The position numbers and the translations under genes are program-made. The notes beneath the pieces are model-generated. The model was not told the DNA's origin. It ran no database searches and saw nothing but the letters and a program-made list of their open reading frames with translations. This document shows, in pieces, positions 1 to 9,142 of a stretch of DNA of 64,000 bases; the first letter of the stretch is position 1, and each line of letters begins with the position of its first letter. Source of the stretch: Weissella tructae (GTDB lineage: Bacteria > Bacillota > Bacilli > Lactobacillales > Lactobacillaceae); NCBI RefSeq assembly GCF_000732905.1, contig NZ_CP007588.1, positions 372,001 to 436,000 of the forward strand. The letters run 5' to 3'.

Positions 1-398
1 GTGAAATTGAAGGGACACCACAAGATGCAGAATTGGTCAGTTTCTCACCAAACATTGCACCAGAAGAAGAAATTCTTGATTTCACAGGGTCAGCTCAATC
101 AGTACATAACCATGTGCGTGGGTTAAACCCATTCCCAACTGCCCACACAACAATTAATGGTGTGCGCACAAAGATTCAACAAACACATTTGACTGGTGAA
201 ACAACAGAGTTGCCTGCCGGAGCAATTGTTAAAAAGACGAAAAAAGAATTGTGGTTAGCGGCTGGAGATGGTCAAGTTATCGCAATCGATGAACTACAAC
301 CAGCAGGTAAGCCTAAGATGGCCGTTGCTGCATACTTAAATGGCCATGCGGCCTTCAACGAAGGAGATATTGTAATTACTCATGACGAACCAAAGTAA
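1..398 (+). CDS. fmt: Methionyl-tRNA formyltransferase, C-terminal part
   Basis: The reading frame is open from base 3, so the gene enters from upstream and only about the last 130 residues are seen. The enzyme transfers a formyl group from 10-formyl-THF to initiator Met-tRNA. What is visible is the C-terminal OB-fold tRNA-binding domain, with the family's VRGLNPFPTAHT segment, an LWLAAGDGQ strand and the ELQPAGKPKM segment. The catalytic N-terminal domain is outside the window. It overlaps the start of rsmB by 17 nt, so the two are probably translationally coupled, which is a common fmt-rsmB arrangement in Firmicutes. The TTG at 33 is internal and not the real start. Confidence 0.93.
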   Translation, partial: EIEGTPQDAELVSFSPNIAPEEEILDFTGSAQSVHNHVRGLNPFPTAHTTINGVRTKIQQTHLTGETTELPAGAIVKKTKKELWLAAGDGQVIAIDELQPAGKPKMAVAAYLNGHAAFNEGDIVITHDEPK

Positions 399-1755
399 AG
401 GTAAGATCCCACAATGGGAAAAGAACAATGCACGTGCATTAGCCGTACGCACATTGGAAAAGGTCCAAAATGGTGCCTACTCTAATCTACAATTGAATGC
501 GATTGTGAAGCAATCAGAACTAGATAGTCGTGACATCGCCTTTATGACAAACATGGTTTATGGGGTGATTCAACATCGTTTGACATTGAATTACTGGTTG
601 ACGAGTTTTGTTAAGAACCCAGACAAGTTGGATCCATGGGTTCGTGAATTGTTGTTGATTTCAATGTTCCAAATGGTTTACATGGACAAGGTTCCTAAGC
701 ACGCCATTTTTGACGAAGCAATTGAATTAGCAAAGCGTCGTGGGCACGCTGGAATTCGTAAGTTGGTGACGGGTGTCTTGCATGCCATTGATCGTGAAGG
801 TTTGTCAGACTTTTCTGAATTAACAAACTTGTCAGAACGTCTGTCAATTCAATACTCAATGCCAGAATGGTTAGTGGAATCTTTCTTGAACGATTACGGA
901 CAAGAACGTACAGAACAACTGTTGACGAGTGTTAATGAAGCACCTAAGCAATCAGCTCGAGTGAATACAGTTATGAATACAGTTGAAGAAGCCATTGAAA
1001 CTTTGACAGCTGAAGGCTTCACCGTTGAACGTTCTGAAGTGAGCCCAGTTGGTTTGTTGTTGAGCGGCGGTCATGTGGCCAGTTCAGATGCTTTTGCAAA
1101 TGGACTTGTGACATTACAAGACGAATCAGCTATGTTGATGGCGCCAGCGATGACATTGACAGAAAGCATGCAAGTGCTTGATGCTGCAGCTGCACCAGGT
1201 GGAAAGACAACACAAATTGCCACATACCTTGACCCTGCGCAAGGTGGGATGGTCACAGCGTTGGATATCCATGAACATAAGGTCTCATTGATTGAAGATA
1301 ATGCAGCGCGTTTGGCCGTTGCTAAGCAAGTTGATGCACGTTTGCTTGATGCACGTAAGGTTGATGAAGCCTTTGCAGATGCAACTTTCGACCGTATCTT
1401 GGTTGACGCACCATGTTCAGGATTTGGACTATTGCGTCGTAAGCCAGAAATTCGTTACGACAAGTCAATTGCAGATAGTCAAAACTTGCAACGTATTCAA
1501 TTAGCCATTTTGGACGCAGTGGCGGACAAGGTTAAGGTTAACGGGGATATTGTTTACGGTACTTGTACAATTTTGAAGTTGGAAAACACAGACGTTGTGG
1601 ATGCCTTTTTGGCCACACACGATGACTTTGAAGTAGTGCCAACATTCTTGGACAATGACTTAGACGTTCGTACAGCTGATGGTAGCGTACAAATTTTGCC
1701 AGATGATTTTGGTTCAGACGGTTTCTTTATTGCAACACTACGTCGAACAAAGTAA
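382..1755 (+). CDS. rsmB: 16S rRNA m5C967 methyltransferase RsmB
   Basis: A SAM-dependent RNA cytosine-C5 methyltransferase acting on 16S rRNA. At 457 residues it is normal length. The first about 140 residues form a NusB-like RNA-binding domain (ALAVRTLEKVQ at the start). The Rossmann methyltransferase domain follows, with the SAM loop DAAAAPGGKTTQ near residue 272, DAPCSGFG near residue 346 and VYGTCTI near residue 392. The two cysteines in the PCS and TC motifs are the usual pair used for catalysis and product release. ATG 382 lies inside the end of fmt; AAGGAG at 361-366 is a distant ribosome site. The next gene begins 39 nt downstream, consistent with one operon. Confidence 0.95.
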   Translation: MTNQSKGKIPQWEKNNARALAVRTLEKVQNGAYSNLQLNAIVKQSELDSRDIAFMTNMVYGVIQHRLTLNYWLTSFVKNPDKLDPWVRELLLISMFQMVYMDKVPKHAIFDEAIELAKRRGHAGIRKLVTGVLHAIDREGLSDFSELTNLSERLSIQYSMPEWLVESFLNDYGQERTEQLLTSVNEAPKQSARVNTVMNTVEEAIETLTAEGFTVERSEVSPVGLLLSGGHVASSDAFANGLVTLQDESAMLMAPAMTLTESMQVLDAAAAPGGKTTQIATYLDPAQGGMVTALDIHEHKVSLIEDNAARLAVAKQVDARLLDARKVDEAFADATFDRILVDAPCSGFGLLRRKPEIRYDKSIADSQNLQRIQLAILDAVADKVKVNGDIVYGTCTILKLENTDVVDAFLATHDDFEVVPTFLDNDLDVRTADGSVQILPDDFGSDGFFIATLRRTK

Positions 1756-1794
1756 AACGTTCGATTGCTTAAAGAAACGTAGAAAGGAACAAAT

Positions 1795-2535
1795 ATGAAA
1801 ATTTCATATGCGACAGATATTGGTCGTGTTCGAACGAATAATCAAGACTATGTTGGCGTCTACATGAATCAATTTGGGGCACAATTAGCTATCGTGGCTG
1901 ATGGTGTCGGCGGAAGTCGTGGTGGAGATGTTGCATCAACGATGTTGGTGTCAGAATTAGGTCAACTGTGGCAAGCAACTGAATTTGTGAATGCAAGTGA
2001 TGCACATGAATGGATTTCACAACAAACAGTGGAAGTAAATCACCACATTGTGGAAGCCTCTAAGCAATCAGCTAATTTAGAGGGGATGGCAACAACCATG
2101 GTGCTGGCTGCTATCTTTGAAAAGTCAGTTTTGATTGCCAATATTGGGGATTCACGTGCTTACCTGATTCGTCAACAAGTACTTCACCAAATTACTGAAG
2201 ATCATAATATGGCAGCTGAATTGCTAAAAGAAGGTGCCATTACAGAAGCTGAAGTGGAAGTACACCCTGGCCGTAATGTGATTACACGTCAATTAGGTTT
2301 GGATGACATGGTTGATTTGGATATGTATGGCGTTGATTTAGAACCAGATGATCTACTACTGCTAACAACTGACGGGATGCTAAAGCATGTCCCTGAAACG
2401 CAAATTATGGATGTTATCCAACAAAGTGACGACTTGTCCGCAAGTGTTGAACAATTAATTTTGGACACAAATGCGGCAGGTGGAACCGATAATGTCACGG
2501 TCTTGCTTGGTCACCAAGAAAGCGAGGGCGCATAA
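1795..2535 (+). CDS. stp: PP2C-family Ser/Thr protein phosphatase (Stp/PrpC)
   Basis: A metal-dependent PP2C phosphatase that reverses phosphorylation by the kinase encoded next. At 246 residues it has all main motifs: TDIGRVRTNNQD at the N-terminus, VADGVGG with a metal-binding Asp, NIGDSRAYLI, TTDGM and GGTDNVTVLL. No membrane segment or extra domain is seen, so it should be cytoplasmic. AGAAAGGA precedes ATG 1795 at good spacing. Its stop codon overlaps the kinase start (TAATG), a strong sign of coupled translation of the phosphatase-kinase pair, which is the standard Firmicute arrangement. Confidence 0.95.
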   Translation: MKISYATDIGRVRTNNQDYVGVYMNQFGAQLAIVADGVGGSRGGDVASTMLVSELGQLWQATEFVNASDAHEWISQQTVEVNHHIVEASKQSANLEGMATTMVLAAIFEKSVLIANIGDSRAYLIRQQVLHQITEDHNMAAELLKEGAITEAEVEVHPGRNVITRQLGLDDMVDLDMYGVDLEPDDLLLLTTDGMLKHVPETQIMDVIQQSDDLSASVEQLILDTNAAGGTDNVTVLLGHQESEGA

Positions 2536-4259
2536 TGTTAACTGGACACTTAATTGGTGATCGTTATCGTATGATTTCTCGTTTAGGAAAAGGTGGAATG
2601 GCGAATGTCTATCGTGCCTTTGACACCATCCTAGAGCGTGAAGTTGCGGTTAAATTTATGCGCTTGGACTTGAAAGATGATCCGATGGTTCAAAAGCGTT
2701 TTCAAAATGAAATTCAAGCATCATCTGACTTAGTAAATCCACATATTACGCAAGTTTATGACTACGGTGAAGAAAATGGTAGCCAATACTTGGTCACTGA
2801 ATTTGTGGATGGTAAAGATTTAAAGCGATATGAACTAACAGAAAGCCCAATCCCATTAACGAAGATTGTTGACTTGATGTCACAAATTTTGTTGGGGGTT
2901 GAAGCCGCGCATGAACAACACATTATTCATCGTGACTTGAAGCCGCAGAATATTTTGATTTCACTTGATGGTGAAGCTAAAATTACTGACTTTGGAATTG
3001 CTCGTGCGCAGTCTAGCTACGGTATGACGCAAACAAATACGGCCATTGGGTCGGTGCACTACATGGCACCGGAACAAGTCCGTGGTGAAACGGCTAGTGT
3101 TCGTAGTGACATTTATTCACTAGGAATTATGTTATTTGAACTTCTAACGGGTGATGTGCCTTACACAGGCGAAACATCAGTTGCGGTCGCTGTGAAGCAC
3201 ACGACTGAAACGATGCCTTCAGTTCGTGAGCAAGATCCACGTATCCCACAAGCTTTAGAAAATGTTGTGTTAAAAGCCACTGCTAAGCATCCAGCTGATC
3301 GTTATGCCAGCGCTGAAGAGATGCGCGAAGACTTGGAGACGGTGTTGTCACCTGATCGTGTTAATGAAGCAAAGTGGGTTGAATCACGTGTAAGCGAAGA
3401 TTCAACGGTTACAAAGGTGTTGAATTTGTCAGGCGCTGATCGTCATGGTCAAGCCACACAAATGACAACAACGATTGCGACGCAAGTAGTACCTGATCGT
3501 GATGAGATAACGGTTGCACCTATTGGTGATGTGAAGAAACGTCAACCAAAAAAGACATCAAGAAAGCGTTGGTTGATTGCTTTGATTGGTGTTTTGTTGG
3601 TATCAATTGTGGCCGCTGCCTTTATGATTAAAGCGCAACCGCAAACCTATACGGTACCTGATGTTAAGACGATGAACTTGTCACAAGCTAAGGCGGCCTT
3701 GGCAGCTAGTAATTTAGCGTTGGGGGATGTCAAAGAAGAATATTCATCAACGTTAGCTAAGGATATGATCATTGCGTCAACACCAGGATCTGGCACGAAA
3801 GTTCGTAAAGATGCCAAGGTTGATTTGGTTATTTCTAAAGGTCCTGAAAAAGTGCGCTTTGGTGACTATGTGAATGCGAAGTACGCGGATGTTTCCGACG
3901 AATTAAAGCGTAAAGGTTATTTGATTAATCACGATTATCAATATAGCAATTACTATCCTGCGGGTTACATTATTAGTCAAAGCGTGAAGGCTGATGCTAA
4001 GGTTATTCCTGGTGATACAAATGTCACTTTTGTCGTATCAAATGGACCTTTGCCAGTTACACCAACATTGCCATCGACTCGACCAGAGACAAATAGTGGG
4101 GCAAGCGAAAGCAAAGATGAGCCGTCGTCCGAAACGTCTTCATCAGCAGAAGAATCTAAGTCAGAAGACAAAGACTCTGCCAAAGATGACAAAAACACTG
4201 ACGATACAAAAGATGTAGAATCAGAAAAAGAAACAACACCTAAAGACGATAAAGACTAA
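2535..4259 (+). CDS. prkC: PASTA-domain Ser/Thr protein kinase (PrkC/StkP/PknB family)
   Basis: A membrane eukaryotic-type kinase that senses peptidoglycan or lipid II fragments and controls growth and division. The kinase domain covers about residues 11-270: glycine loop GKGGMANV (18-25), Lys40, HRD at 132-134 with catalytic Asp134, DFG at 152-154, and APEQ. One transmembrane helix lies near residues 345-365 after a basic run. Outside are only two recognisable PASTA units (about 373-437 and 438-506, the second divergent), then a tail of about 65 residues rich in Ser, Asp, Glu and Lys. Many homologues carry three or four PASTA units, so this is a short ectodomain. The start overlaps the stp stop by one base. 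Confidence 0.95.
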   Translation: MLTGHLIGDRYRMISRLGKGGMANVYRAFDTILEREVAVKFMRLDLKDDPMVQKRFQNEIQASSDLVNPHITQVYDYGEENGSQYLVTEFVDGKDLKRYELTESPIPLTKIVDLMSQILLGVEAAHEQHIIHRDLKPQNILISLDGEAKITDFGIARAQSSYGMTQTNTAIGSVHYMAPEQVRGETASVRSDIYSLGIMLFELLTGDVPYTGETSVAVAVKHTTETMPSVREQDPRIPQALENVVLKATAKHPADRYASAEEMREDLETVLSPDRVNEAKWVESRVSEDSTVTKVLNLSGADRHGQATQMTTTIATQVVPDRDEITVAPIGDVKKRQPKKTSRKRWLIALIGVLLVSIVAAAFMIKAQPQTYTVPDVKTMNLSQAKAALAASNLALGDVKEEYSSTLAKDMIIASTPGSGTKVRKDAKVDLVISKGPEKVRFGDYVNAKYADVSDELKRKGYLINHDYQYSNYYPAGYIISQSVKADAKVIPGDTNVTFVVSNGPLPVTPTLPSTRPETNSGASESKDEPSSETSSSAEESKSEDKDSAKDDKNTDDTKDVESEKETTPKDDKD

Positions 4260-4295
4260 TTTATTGTCGTTAAGAACATTATAAGGAGGAAACAT

Positions 4296-5210
4296 ATGCC
4301 AAATTATCATGGACAAATCCAATTATCATTAGCCGGATTTTATGACGTTATGACAGATGATGGACAATTAATCCGTACACGTGCACGTGGGAATTTTCGT
4401 AAGCGTGATATTAAGCCAATGGTTGGTGACTTTGTTGAATTTTCAGTAGAACCACCTGAGGATGGATACATTCTAAGTATTGATGAACGTCGCAATAGTT
4501 TAGTACGACCACCTGTTTCTAACGTGGATCAAGCCATTGTGGTGACATCAGTGAAGATTCCTGAGTTTTCAACGAACTTGTTGGATCGCCAACTAGTTGC
4601 TTTGGAAGAAAAAAGTATTGAACCAGTTATCTACATTTCTAAGACTGACTTGTTGTCAGCCGAAGAATTTGCGGAACTATCTGAAATTATTGACGGTTAC
4701 CGTGCGGCTGGATACGATGCAATTTTGCCAGAGAGTTCATTTGATGATGCTAGCTTAGCTGAAGTCAAAGAACGTATGCCTAATCAATTAACAGTATTGA
4801 TGGGACAAACTGGGGCGGGGAAGAGTACACTGCTTAACCATCTGGTTCCTGGTTTGGAACTTGAAACGGGTGAGGTTTCTGAAGCCTTGATGCGTGGAAA
4901 GCACACGACCCGTCAAGTTGGTTTGATTGAAATGTTTGATGGACTTGTAGCGGACACACCTGGATTCTCAGCTTTTGAGGTCTTTGATATGGACGCTCGC
5001 GATTTGACACATTATTTCCGTGAATTTAATCGCTTAAGCCCAATGTGTAAGTACCGTGGATGTGTTCATTTAAACGAACCTGAATGTGCGGTTAAGGAAG
5101 CTTTGGAAGCTGGTGACATTATGGCTTCACGTTATCATAACTATAAAGAATTTTATGATTTGATTGAAGGCCGTCGACCGGTTTATAATAAGCATGATAA
5201 GAAACATTAA
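4296..5210 (+). CDS. rsgA: Ribosome small-subunit-dependent GTPase RsgA
   Basis: A circularly permuted GTPase that checks late maturation of the 30S subunit. Its 304 residues carry an N-terminal OB-fold, then the G motifs in permuted order: the G4 position reads SKTD near residue 113, P-loop GQTGAGKST near residue 169, and DTPGFS for G3. A C-terminal zinc knuckle CKYRGCVHLNEPEC completes the family pattern (Cys-Cys-His-Cys). AAGGAGGA sits seven bases before ATG 4296, a very strong ribosome site. It lies 36 nt after prkC and 26 nt before rpe, the order found across Bacilli. Confidence 0.95.
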   Translation: MPNYHGQIQLSLAGFYDVMTDDGQLIRTRARGNFRKRDIKPMVGDFVEFSVEPPEDGYILSIDERRNSLVRPPVSNVDQAIVVTSVKIPEFSTNLLDRQLVALEEKSIEPVIYISKTDLLSAEEFAELSEIIDGYRAAGYDAILPESSFDDASLAEVKERMPNQLTVLMGQTGAGKSTLLNHLVPGLELETGEVSEALMRGKHTTRQVGLIEMFDGLVADTPGFSAFEVFDMDARDLTHYFREFNRLSPMCKYRGCVHLNEPECAVKEALEAGDIMASRYHNYKEFYDLIEGRRPVYNKHDKKH

Positions 5211-5236
5211 AAATTAATTTGGAAGAGGTAAATATT

Positions 5237-5896
5237 ATGGCTATTAAAGTTGCTCCATCAATTTTGTCTGCAGATTACATGAACTTGCAAAAGGATGTTG
5301 AACTAGTTGAACAAGCTGGTGCAGAAATGTTGCACATCGACGTTATGGACGGAATGTTCGTACCATCAATCTCATTTGGTCCAAACTGGGTTAAGGGATT
5401 GAAGGAATTCGCTAACATTGAATTGGACGTACACTTGATGGTTGAAGAACCTGGTCGTTACGTAGATGTATTTGCTGATGCAGGTGCGGACATCATCGGT
5501 GTTCACTACGAAGCGACACAACACATTCACCGTGTTTTGCAACAAATTAAGAACCGTGGATTGAAGGCTGAAGTTGTCATCAACCCAGGAACATCTGTTG
5601 AATTGTTGGCCCCTGTCTTGGATATGGTTGATCAAGTTTTGATCATGACTGTTAACCCTGGATTTGGTGGACAAAAGTTCTTGCCTGCATCAATCGCTAA
5701 GATTGCACGTTTGCACGAAATGAAGCTTGAAGGTGGTTACGACTTTGATATCCAAGTTGACGGTGGTATCAATGACGAAAGCGCTAAGCTAGTTTACGAT
5801 GCAGGTGCAACTGTTGCGGTTGCCGGATCATATGTTTACGACAAGGTTGATCCAGCTGCTAAGATTGCACGTTTGAAGGAAGTTACGGCTGACTAA
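5237..5896 (+). CDS. rpe: Ribulose-phosphate 3-epimerase
   Basis: Interconverts ribulose-5-phosphate and xylulose-5-phosphate in the pentose phosphate and phosphoketolase routes. The TIM barrel of 219 residues shows the family signatures: KVAPSILSADY at the start, HIDVMDGMFVP, DVHLMVE, MTVNPGFGGQKF and VDGGI. ATG 5237 was chosen over an in-frame TTG 18 bases upstream because it follows GGAAGAGG at normal spacing and gives the usual MAIKVAPSIL start. The stop overlaps the ATG of thiN (TAATG). Codons are strongly biased, suggesting good expression. Confidence 0.95.
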   Translation: MAIKVAPSILSADYMNLQKDVELVEQAGAEMLHIDVMDGMFVPSISFGPNWVKGLKEFANIELDVHLMVEEPGRYVDVFADAGADIIGVHYEATQHIHRVLQQIKNRGLKAEVVINPGTSVELLAPVLDMVDQVLIMTVNPGFGGQKFLPASIAKIARLHEMKLEGGYDFDIQVDGGINDESAKLVYDAGATVAVAGSYVYDKVDPAAKIARLKEVTAD

Positions 5897-6537
5897 TGAA
5901 ACGCATGCGTTTATTAGCTGCAGGTCCTAAGTCAGATTGGCCTGATGCTTTGGTAGAAGGTCAATTAGCAGGTCCGTGGGCTGGGGCTGATCGTGGTGCA
6001 TTACGCTTATTAGCGTTAGGTCAGACGCCTGTCATGGCTGTTGGTGATTTTGATTCCTTAACGGAAGAAGAAGCACAGGTTGTTTTGCCGCAAATTGACC
6101 ATGTTTTTCGTTCGATTCCGGAAAAAGATTATACTGATACTGAACGTTTAGTACGTGAGGTAGAGGAGATGTATCATCCAGATGAAATTGAGATTTATGG
6201 TGCAACAGGAGGTCGAATCGACCAAATGTTGTCAAATTTGTTTATTTTTGCCACCCCTGAGTTACAAGAAATTGCAACAAAGGTACGCTTGATTGATCGT
6301 CGCAATGATATTCGTTTCTATCTACCAGGTGAACATGCCATTACGCATGTGCCGGGGATGAAATATGTGTGTTTCATGCCTTTGACGCCGGTAGAAGAGC
6401 TCGACTTAATGGATGAGAAGTATCCATTAAAGTGGTCGGGGAATCCATATGCCTGGTCTTCAAATGAATTTACTTCTGAAGTAAATCATTTTAGGTTCAA
6501 AACAGGCGTTGTGGCAGTCATTCAAAGCCGTGATTAA
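5896..6537 (+). CDS. thiN: Thiamine pyrophosphokinase
   Basis: Transfers pyrophosphate from ATP to thiamine to make the cofactor TPP, needed by phosphoketolase and transketolase. At 213 residues it is full length. Motifs seen are WAGADRGA near residue 29, VGDFDSL with the acidic metal-binding pair, EKDYTDTE, and GATGGRIDQ. The C-terminal third is the thiamine-binding beta domain. Its start overlaps the rpe stop by one base, so it is probably translated with rpe. It is the last gene of the run from fmt; rpmB after it has its own promoter. Confidence 0.92.
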   Translation: MKRMRLLAAGPKSDWPDALVEGQLAGPWAGADRGALRLLALGQTPVMAVGDFDSLTEEEAQVVLPQIDHVFRSIPEKDYTDTERLVREVEEMYHPDEIEIYGATGGRIDQMLSNLFIFATPELQEIATKVRLIDRRNDIRFYLPGEHAITHVPGMKYVCFMPLTPVEELDLMDEKYPLKWSGNPYAWSSNEFTSEVNHFRFKTGVVAVIQSRD

Positions 6538-6548
6538 AAGAAGTTTCC

Positions 6549-6570
6549 TGTAAAGTAAAAATACTTTACA
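6549..6570. repeat. Inverted repeat TGTAAAG-N8-CTTTACA before rpmB
   Basis: A perfect 9-bp inverted repeat (TGTAAAGTA / TACTTTACA, 4-base centre) placed 8 bases upstream of the -35 box of the rpmB promoter. The inner form TGTAAAG-N8-CTTTACA also occurs at 20115-20136 at the rpsP promoter. It has no following T run, so it is not a normal terminator. Looks like a protein-binding operator; the regulator is unknown. Confidence 0.6.
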
Positions 6571-6578
6571 CAAAACCC

Positions 6579-6607
6579 TTGCACAAGGGTGATTGGTTTG
6601 ATATTAT
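6579..6607 (+). promoter_or_regulatory. rpmB promoter
   Basis: Vegetative promoter: TTGCAC (6579-6584), 17-base spacer, TATTAT (6602-6607). Transcription should start near 6614, about 58 nt before the L28 start codon. Confidence 0.75.
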
Positions 6608-6671
6608 TATTCAAGTAAATAAAAGCACTGAATGTAGAAATTTAAGAGCTTAAGATAGGAGGGGTTAACTT

Positions 6672-6872
6672 ATGGCAGTTGATGCAATTACTGGAAAGCG
6701 TACTCGCTTTGGTAACCAACGTTCACACGCCCTTAACTCAAGTCGTCGTAGCTGGAAGCCAAATTTGCAAAAGGTAACCGTTAAGATTAACGGTTCTGCA
6801 CCAAAGAAGGTTTACTTGTCAGCTCGTACTTTGAAGGCTGGATTGAAGAACGGTTCAATCGAACGTGTTTAA
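6672..6872 (+). CDS. rpmB: 50S ribosomal protein L28
   Basis: Ribosomal large-subunit protein of 66 residues. Visible features are the [15 protein letters not shown]-terminal segment, [11 protein letters not shown], and the C-terminal [12 protein letters not shown]. It has no zinc cysteine pairs (the C-minus form). AGGAGGGG before ATG 6672 is a strong ribosome site. It is a single-gene unit with its own promoter and a strong terminator. In this organism it runs in the same direction as thiN and the Gls24-like gene. Confidence 0.96.
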   Translation: MAVDAITGKRTRFGNQRSHALNSSRRSWKPNLQKVTVKINGSAPKKVYLSARTLKAGLKNGSIERV

Positions 6873-6878
6873 TAGATA

Positions 6879-6904
6879 AAGCTACCAATTTTGGTAGCTT
6901 TTTT
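6879..6904 (+). terminator. Terminator of rpmB
   Basis: Hairpin AAGCTACC / GGTAGCTT with a short loop, followed by a T run. Confidence 0.85.
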
Positions 6905-7016
6905 CTTTTTCTAAGATAAAAAAATGTGTTTGTCACAATAAATATGATGACATTTTTTAACGTCTGTTTTCAGGATGTGATAAAATAGACTATAGTCTAA
7001 ATGGAGGTCATTAAAC

Positions 7017-7379
7017 ATGGCAGTTAAAATTCAAATGAATCAAGGAACGATTGAAATTGAAAATGACGTCATTGCAACGATTGTGGGAGCAGCCGCAACG
7101 GATAACTATGGTGTTATTGGTATGGCAAGTCAAACCCCATTGCGAGATGGCTTCAACCAAATTTTAAATGGAGACAACTTCGCTAAGGGTGTTGTTGTGC
7201 GCCAAAATACAAATGGGGTCGCCGTTGATGTATATATCATCACTGGCTATGGGATGAAAATTTCTGAAATTTCAAAGAGTGTACAAGCACGTGTCAAGAA
7301 TGATTTAAACGTGATGCTTGGCATTATTGCAGACGAAGTCAATGTTATTGTGCAAGGTGTACGCATGTTGGAAGACTAA
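7017..7379 (+). CDS. Asp23/Gls24 family envelope stress protein (YloU-like)
   Basis: A 120-residue Asp23/Gls24-fold protein. It starts MAVKIQMNQGTIEIENDVIATIVGAA and ends in a region near EVNVIVQGVRML, which is typical of YloU. The family is linked to cell-envelope stress, and this subfamily is almost always next to fakA, as here (26 nt downstream). No membrane segment is present. ATGGAGGTC precedes ATG 7017. The exact biochemical role of YloU is not established; its pairing with FakA suggests a link to fatty acid use or the membrane. Confidence 0.9.
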   Translation: MAVKIQMNQGTIEIENDVIATIVGAAATDNYGVIGMASQTPLRDGFNQILNGDNFAKGVVVRQNTNGVAVDVYIITGYGMKISEISKSVQARVKNDLNVMLGIIADEVNVIVQGVRMLED

Positions 7380-7405
7380 TGCCAACACCATAAGGAGTTT
7401 AAATC

Positions 7406-9082
7406 GTGGAAGTTGTAACGAATATTACTGATGTTGAATTCAGTAAGATGATCAAAGCTGCAGCCGGTGCGTTGCAGGAAAATGCTGAAAAAATTAATGA
7501 ATTGAACGTGTTCCCTGTGCCTGATGGTGACACAGGAACCAACATGATGCTTTCTATGGCCAGTGGGGCTGAATATGAAGCAGCTGAAGCTGACACCAAG
7601 GTAGGGGCTTTGGCAAAGGCGACATCAAAGGGATTGTTGATGGGAGCACGTGGTAACTCAGGTGTTATCTTGTCACAAATCTTCCGTGGGTTTGCAACAA
7701 CAATTGCAGACAAGGATGTTTTGACAGCTCGTGATTTGGCAGACGCCTTCATGGGTGGAGCTGAAACAGCTTATAAAGCAGTTATGAAGCCAACTGAAGG
7801 TACAATTTTGACTGTTATCCGTGAAGGGGCTGCAGCAGCTAACCGCTCTGCTAACCAAACAGATAACGCAGTTGAAGTGATGCACGCTACTATGGAAGCT
7901 GCTGAAAAGGCATTGGCCTCAACACCAGATCTATTGCCAGTTTTGAAAGAAGTTGGTGTGGTTGACTCAGGTGGACAAGGATTAACAATTGTTTTCCAAG
8001 CTTTCTATGCAGCCTTGTCAGGTGAAGAAATCAGCTACACAGTATCTGAAGCAGCCGGACTAGAAGCTAAAGTTAAAGAAGTTCATGGTGGTGCACAAGC
8101 ACAAATTAACCCTGAAGATATTGAATTTAGTTACTGTACAGAAATCATGGTCGGTATTGGTGAAGGAACAACCTACACTAAGGACTTTGATTACGACGAA
8201 TTCTACGCACATCTAGCTGATCTTGGTGACTCATTGTTGGTTATCAATGATGATGCTGTTGTGAAGGTTCACGTACACACTGAAAACCCAGGAGCCGTTA
8301 TCTCATGGGGAACGCAATACGGTGATTTGCAAAAGGTTAAGGTCGACAACATGCGTGAGCAACAAGTTGACGCAACTGGTGGGCAAGCCCAAAAAGCAAA
8401 CGCTAAGCCAAAGCAAGACGCTGTTGACTTGGCCATCGTAACAATCGCAAGTGGTGAAGGATTCAATAAGTTGTTCACTGCAGCTGGTGCAACTGTTATC
8501 CTTGATGGAAGCAGTGCACCATCAACGCAAGACCTAGTTAAGGCAGTTAATGCTACTGGGGCCAAGCGTGCGATTATCTTGCCTAACGATAGCAATATCT
8601 TCATGGCAGCTGATCAAGCAATCGAACTAACTGATATTCCAACTGCTGTTGTACGTACACGTACAATGCAACAAGGATTAACATCAATGGTTGTTGGTTA
8701 CACACCTGAAGGTGAACTAGAAGGTACTGTTACGGCTATGACAGGAACTCTAGCAGATATCCAATCAGGAGCGGTTACAACTTCAGTTCGTGATACAACA
8801 TTGAATGGATTAGAAATCCACACTGGTGATGCGATTGGATTGCTTGACGGTAAGATTATCGTGGCAGTTCCAGATGCTGATATCATGACAGCTGCTAAGC
8901 AATTGATGGCTGAAATGTTGGATGAAGATTCAGAACTAGTGACAATTTACTATGGTGAAGAAGCAACACTAGAAATGGCACAAGAACTAGAATCTTATGC
9001 TGTTGAAGTTGATGACGAATTGGAAGCAGAAACATACGATGGTGGTCAACCATTGTACCCAATTTTGATGTCAGTTGAATAA
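7406..9082 (+). CDS. fakA: Fatty acid kinase ATP-binding subunit FakA (DAK domain, YloV)
   Basis: Phosphorylates exogenous fatty acids bound to a FakB partner, feeding them to PlsX/PlsY phospholipid synthesis. The 558 residues include an N-terminal DhaL-like kinase domain with the metal-binding NVFPVPDGDTGTNM motif and GARGNSGVILSQ, a middle domain, and a C-terminal DegV-like region with metal-site HVHTENPG. The start is GTG at 7406, fixed by AAGGAG eight bases upstream. No fakB gene is in the window. plsX lies two genes downstream, which fits the pathway. Confidence 0.93.
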   Translation: MEVVTNITDVEFSKMIKAAAGALQENAEKINELNVFPVPDGDTGTNMMLSMASGAEYEAAEADTKVGALAKATSKGLLMGARGNSGVILSQIFRGFATTIADKDVLTARDLADAFMGGAETAYKAVMKPTEGTILTVIREGAAAANRSANQTDNAVEVMHATMEAAEKALASTPDLLPVLKEVGVVDSGGQGLTIVFQAFYAALSGEEISYTVSEAAGLEAKVKEVHGGAQAQINPEDIEFSYCTEIMVGIGEGTTYTKDFDYDEFYAHLADLGDSLLVINDDAVVKVHVHTENPGAVISWGTQYGDLQKVKVDNMREQQVDATGGQAQKANAKPKQDAVDLAIVTIASGEGFNKLFTAAGATVILDGSSAPSTQDLVKAVNATGAKRAIILPNDSNIFMAADQAIELTDIPTAVVRTRTMQQGLTSMVVGYTPEGELEGTVTAMTGTLADIQSGAVTTSVRDTTLNGLEIHTGDAIGLLDGKIIVAVPDADIMTAAKQLMAEMLDEDSELVTIYYGEEATLEMAQELESYAVEVDDELEAETYDGGQPLYPILMSVE

Positions 9083-9094
9083 AGATAAAAACGT

Positions 9095-9123
9095 AAAGAG
9101 TTAGCCTTGGCTAGCTCTTTTTT
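9095..9123 (+). terminator. Terminator of fakA
   Basis: Hairpin GAGTTAGCC / GGCTAGCTC (one G-U pair) followed by six T residues. Confidence 0.85.
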
Positions 9124-9142
9124 CGTAAAGTAGGTGATGAAT

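Noticed and set aside
6549-6570. TGTAAA...TTTACA as a TyrR box
   Set aside because: TyrR boxes have a 6-base centre and belong to gamma-proteobacteria; here the spacing differs and no TyrR is expected.
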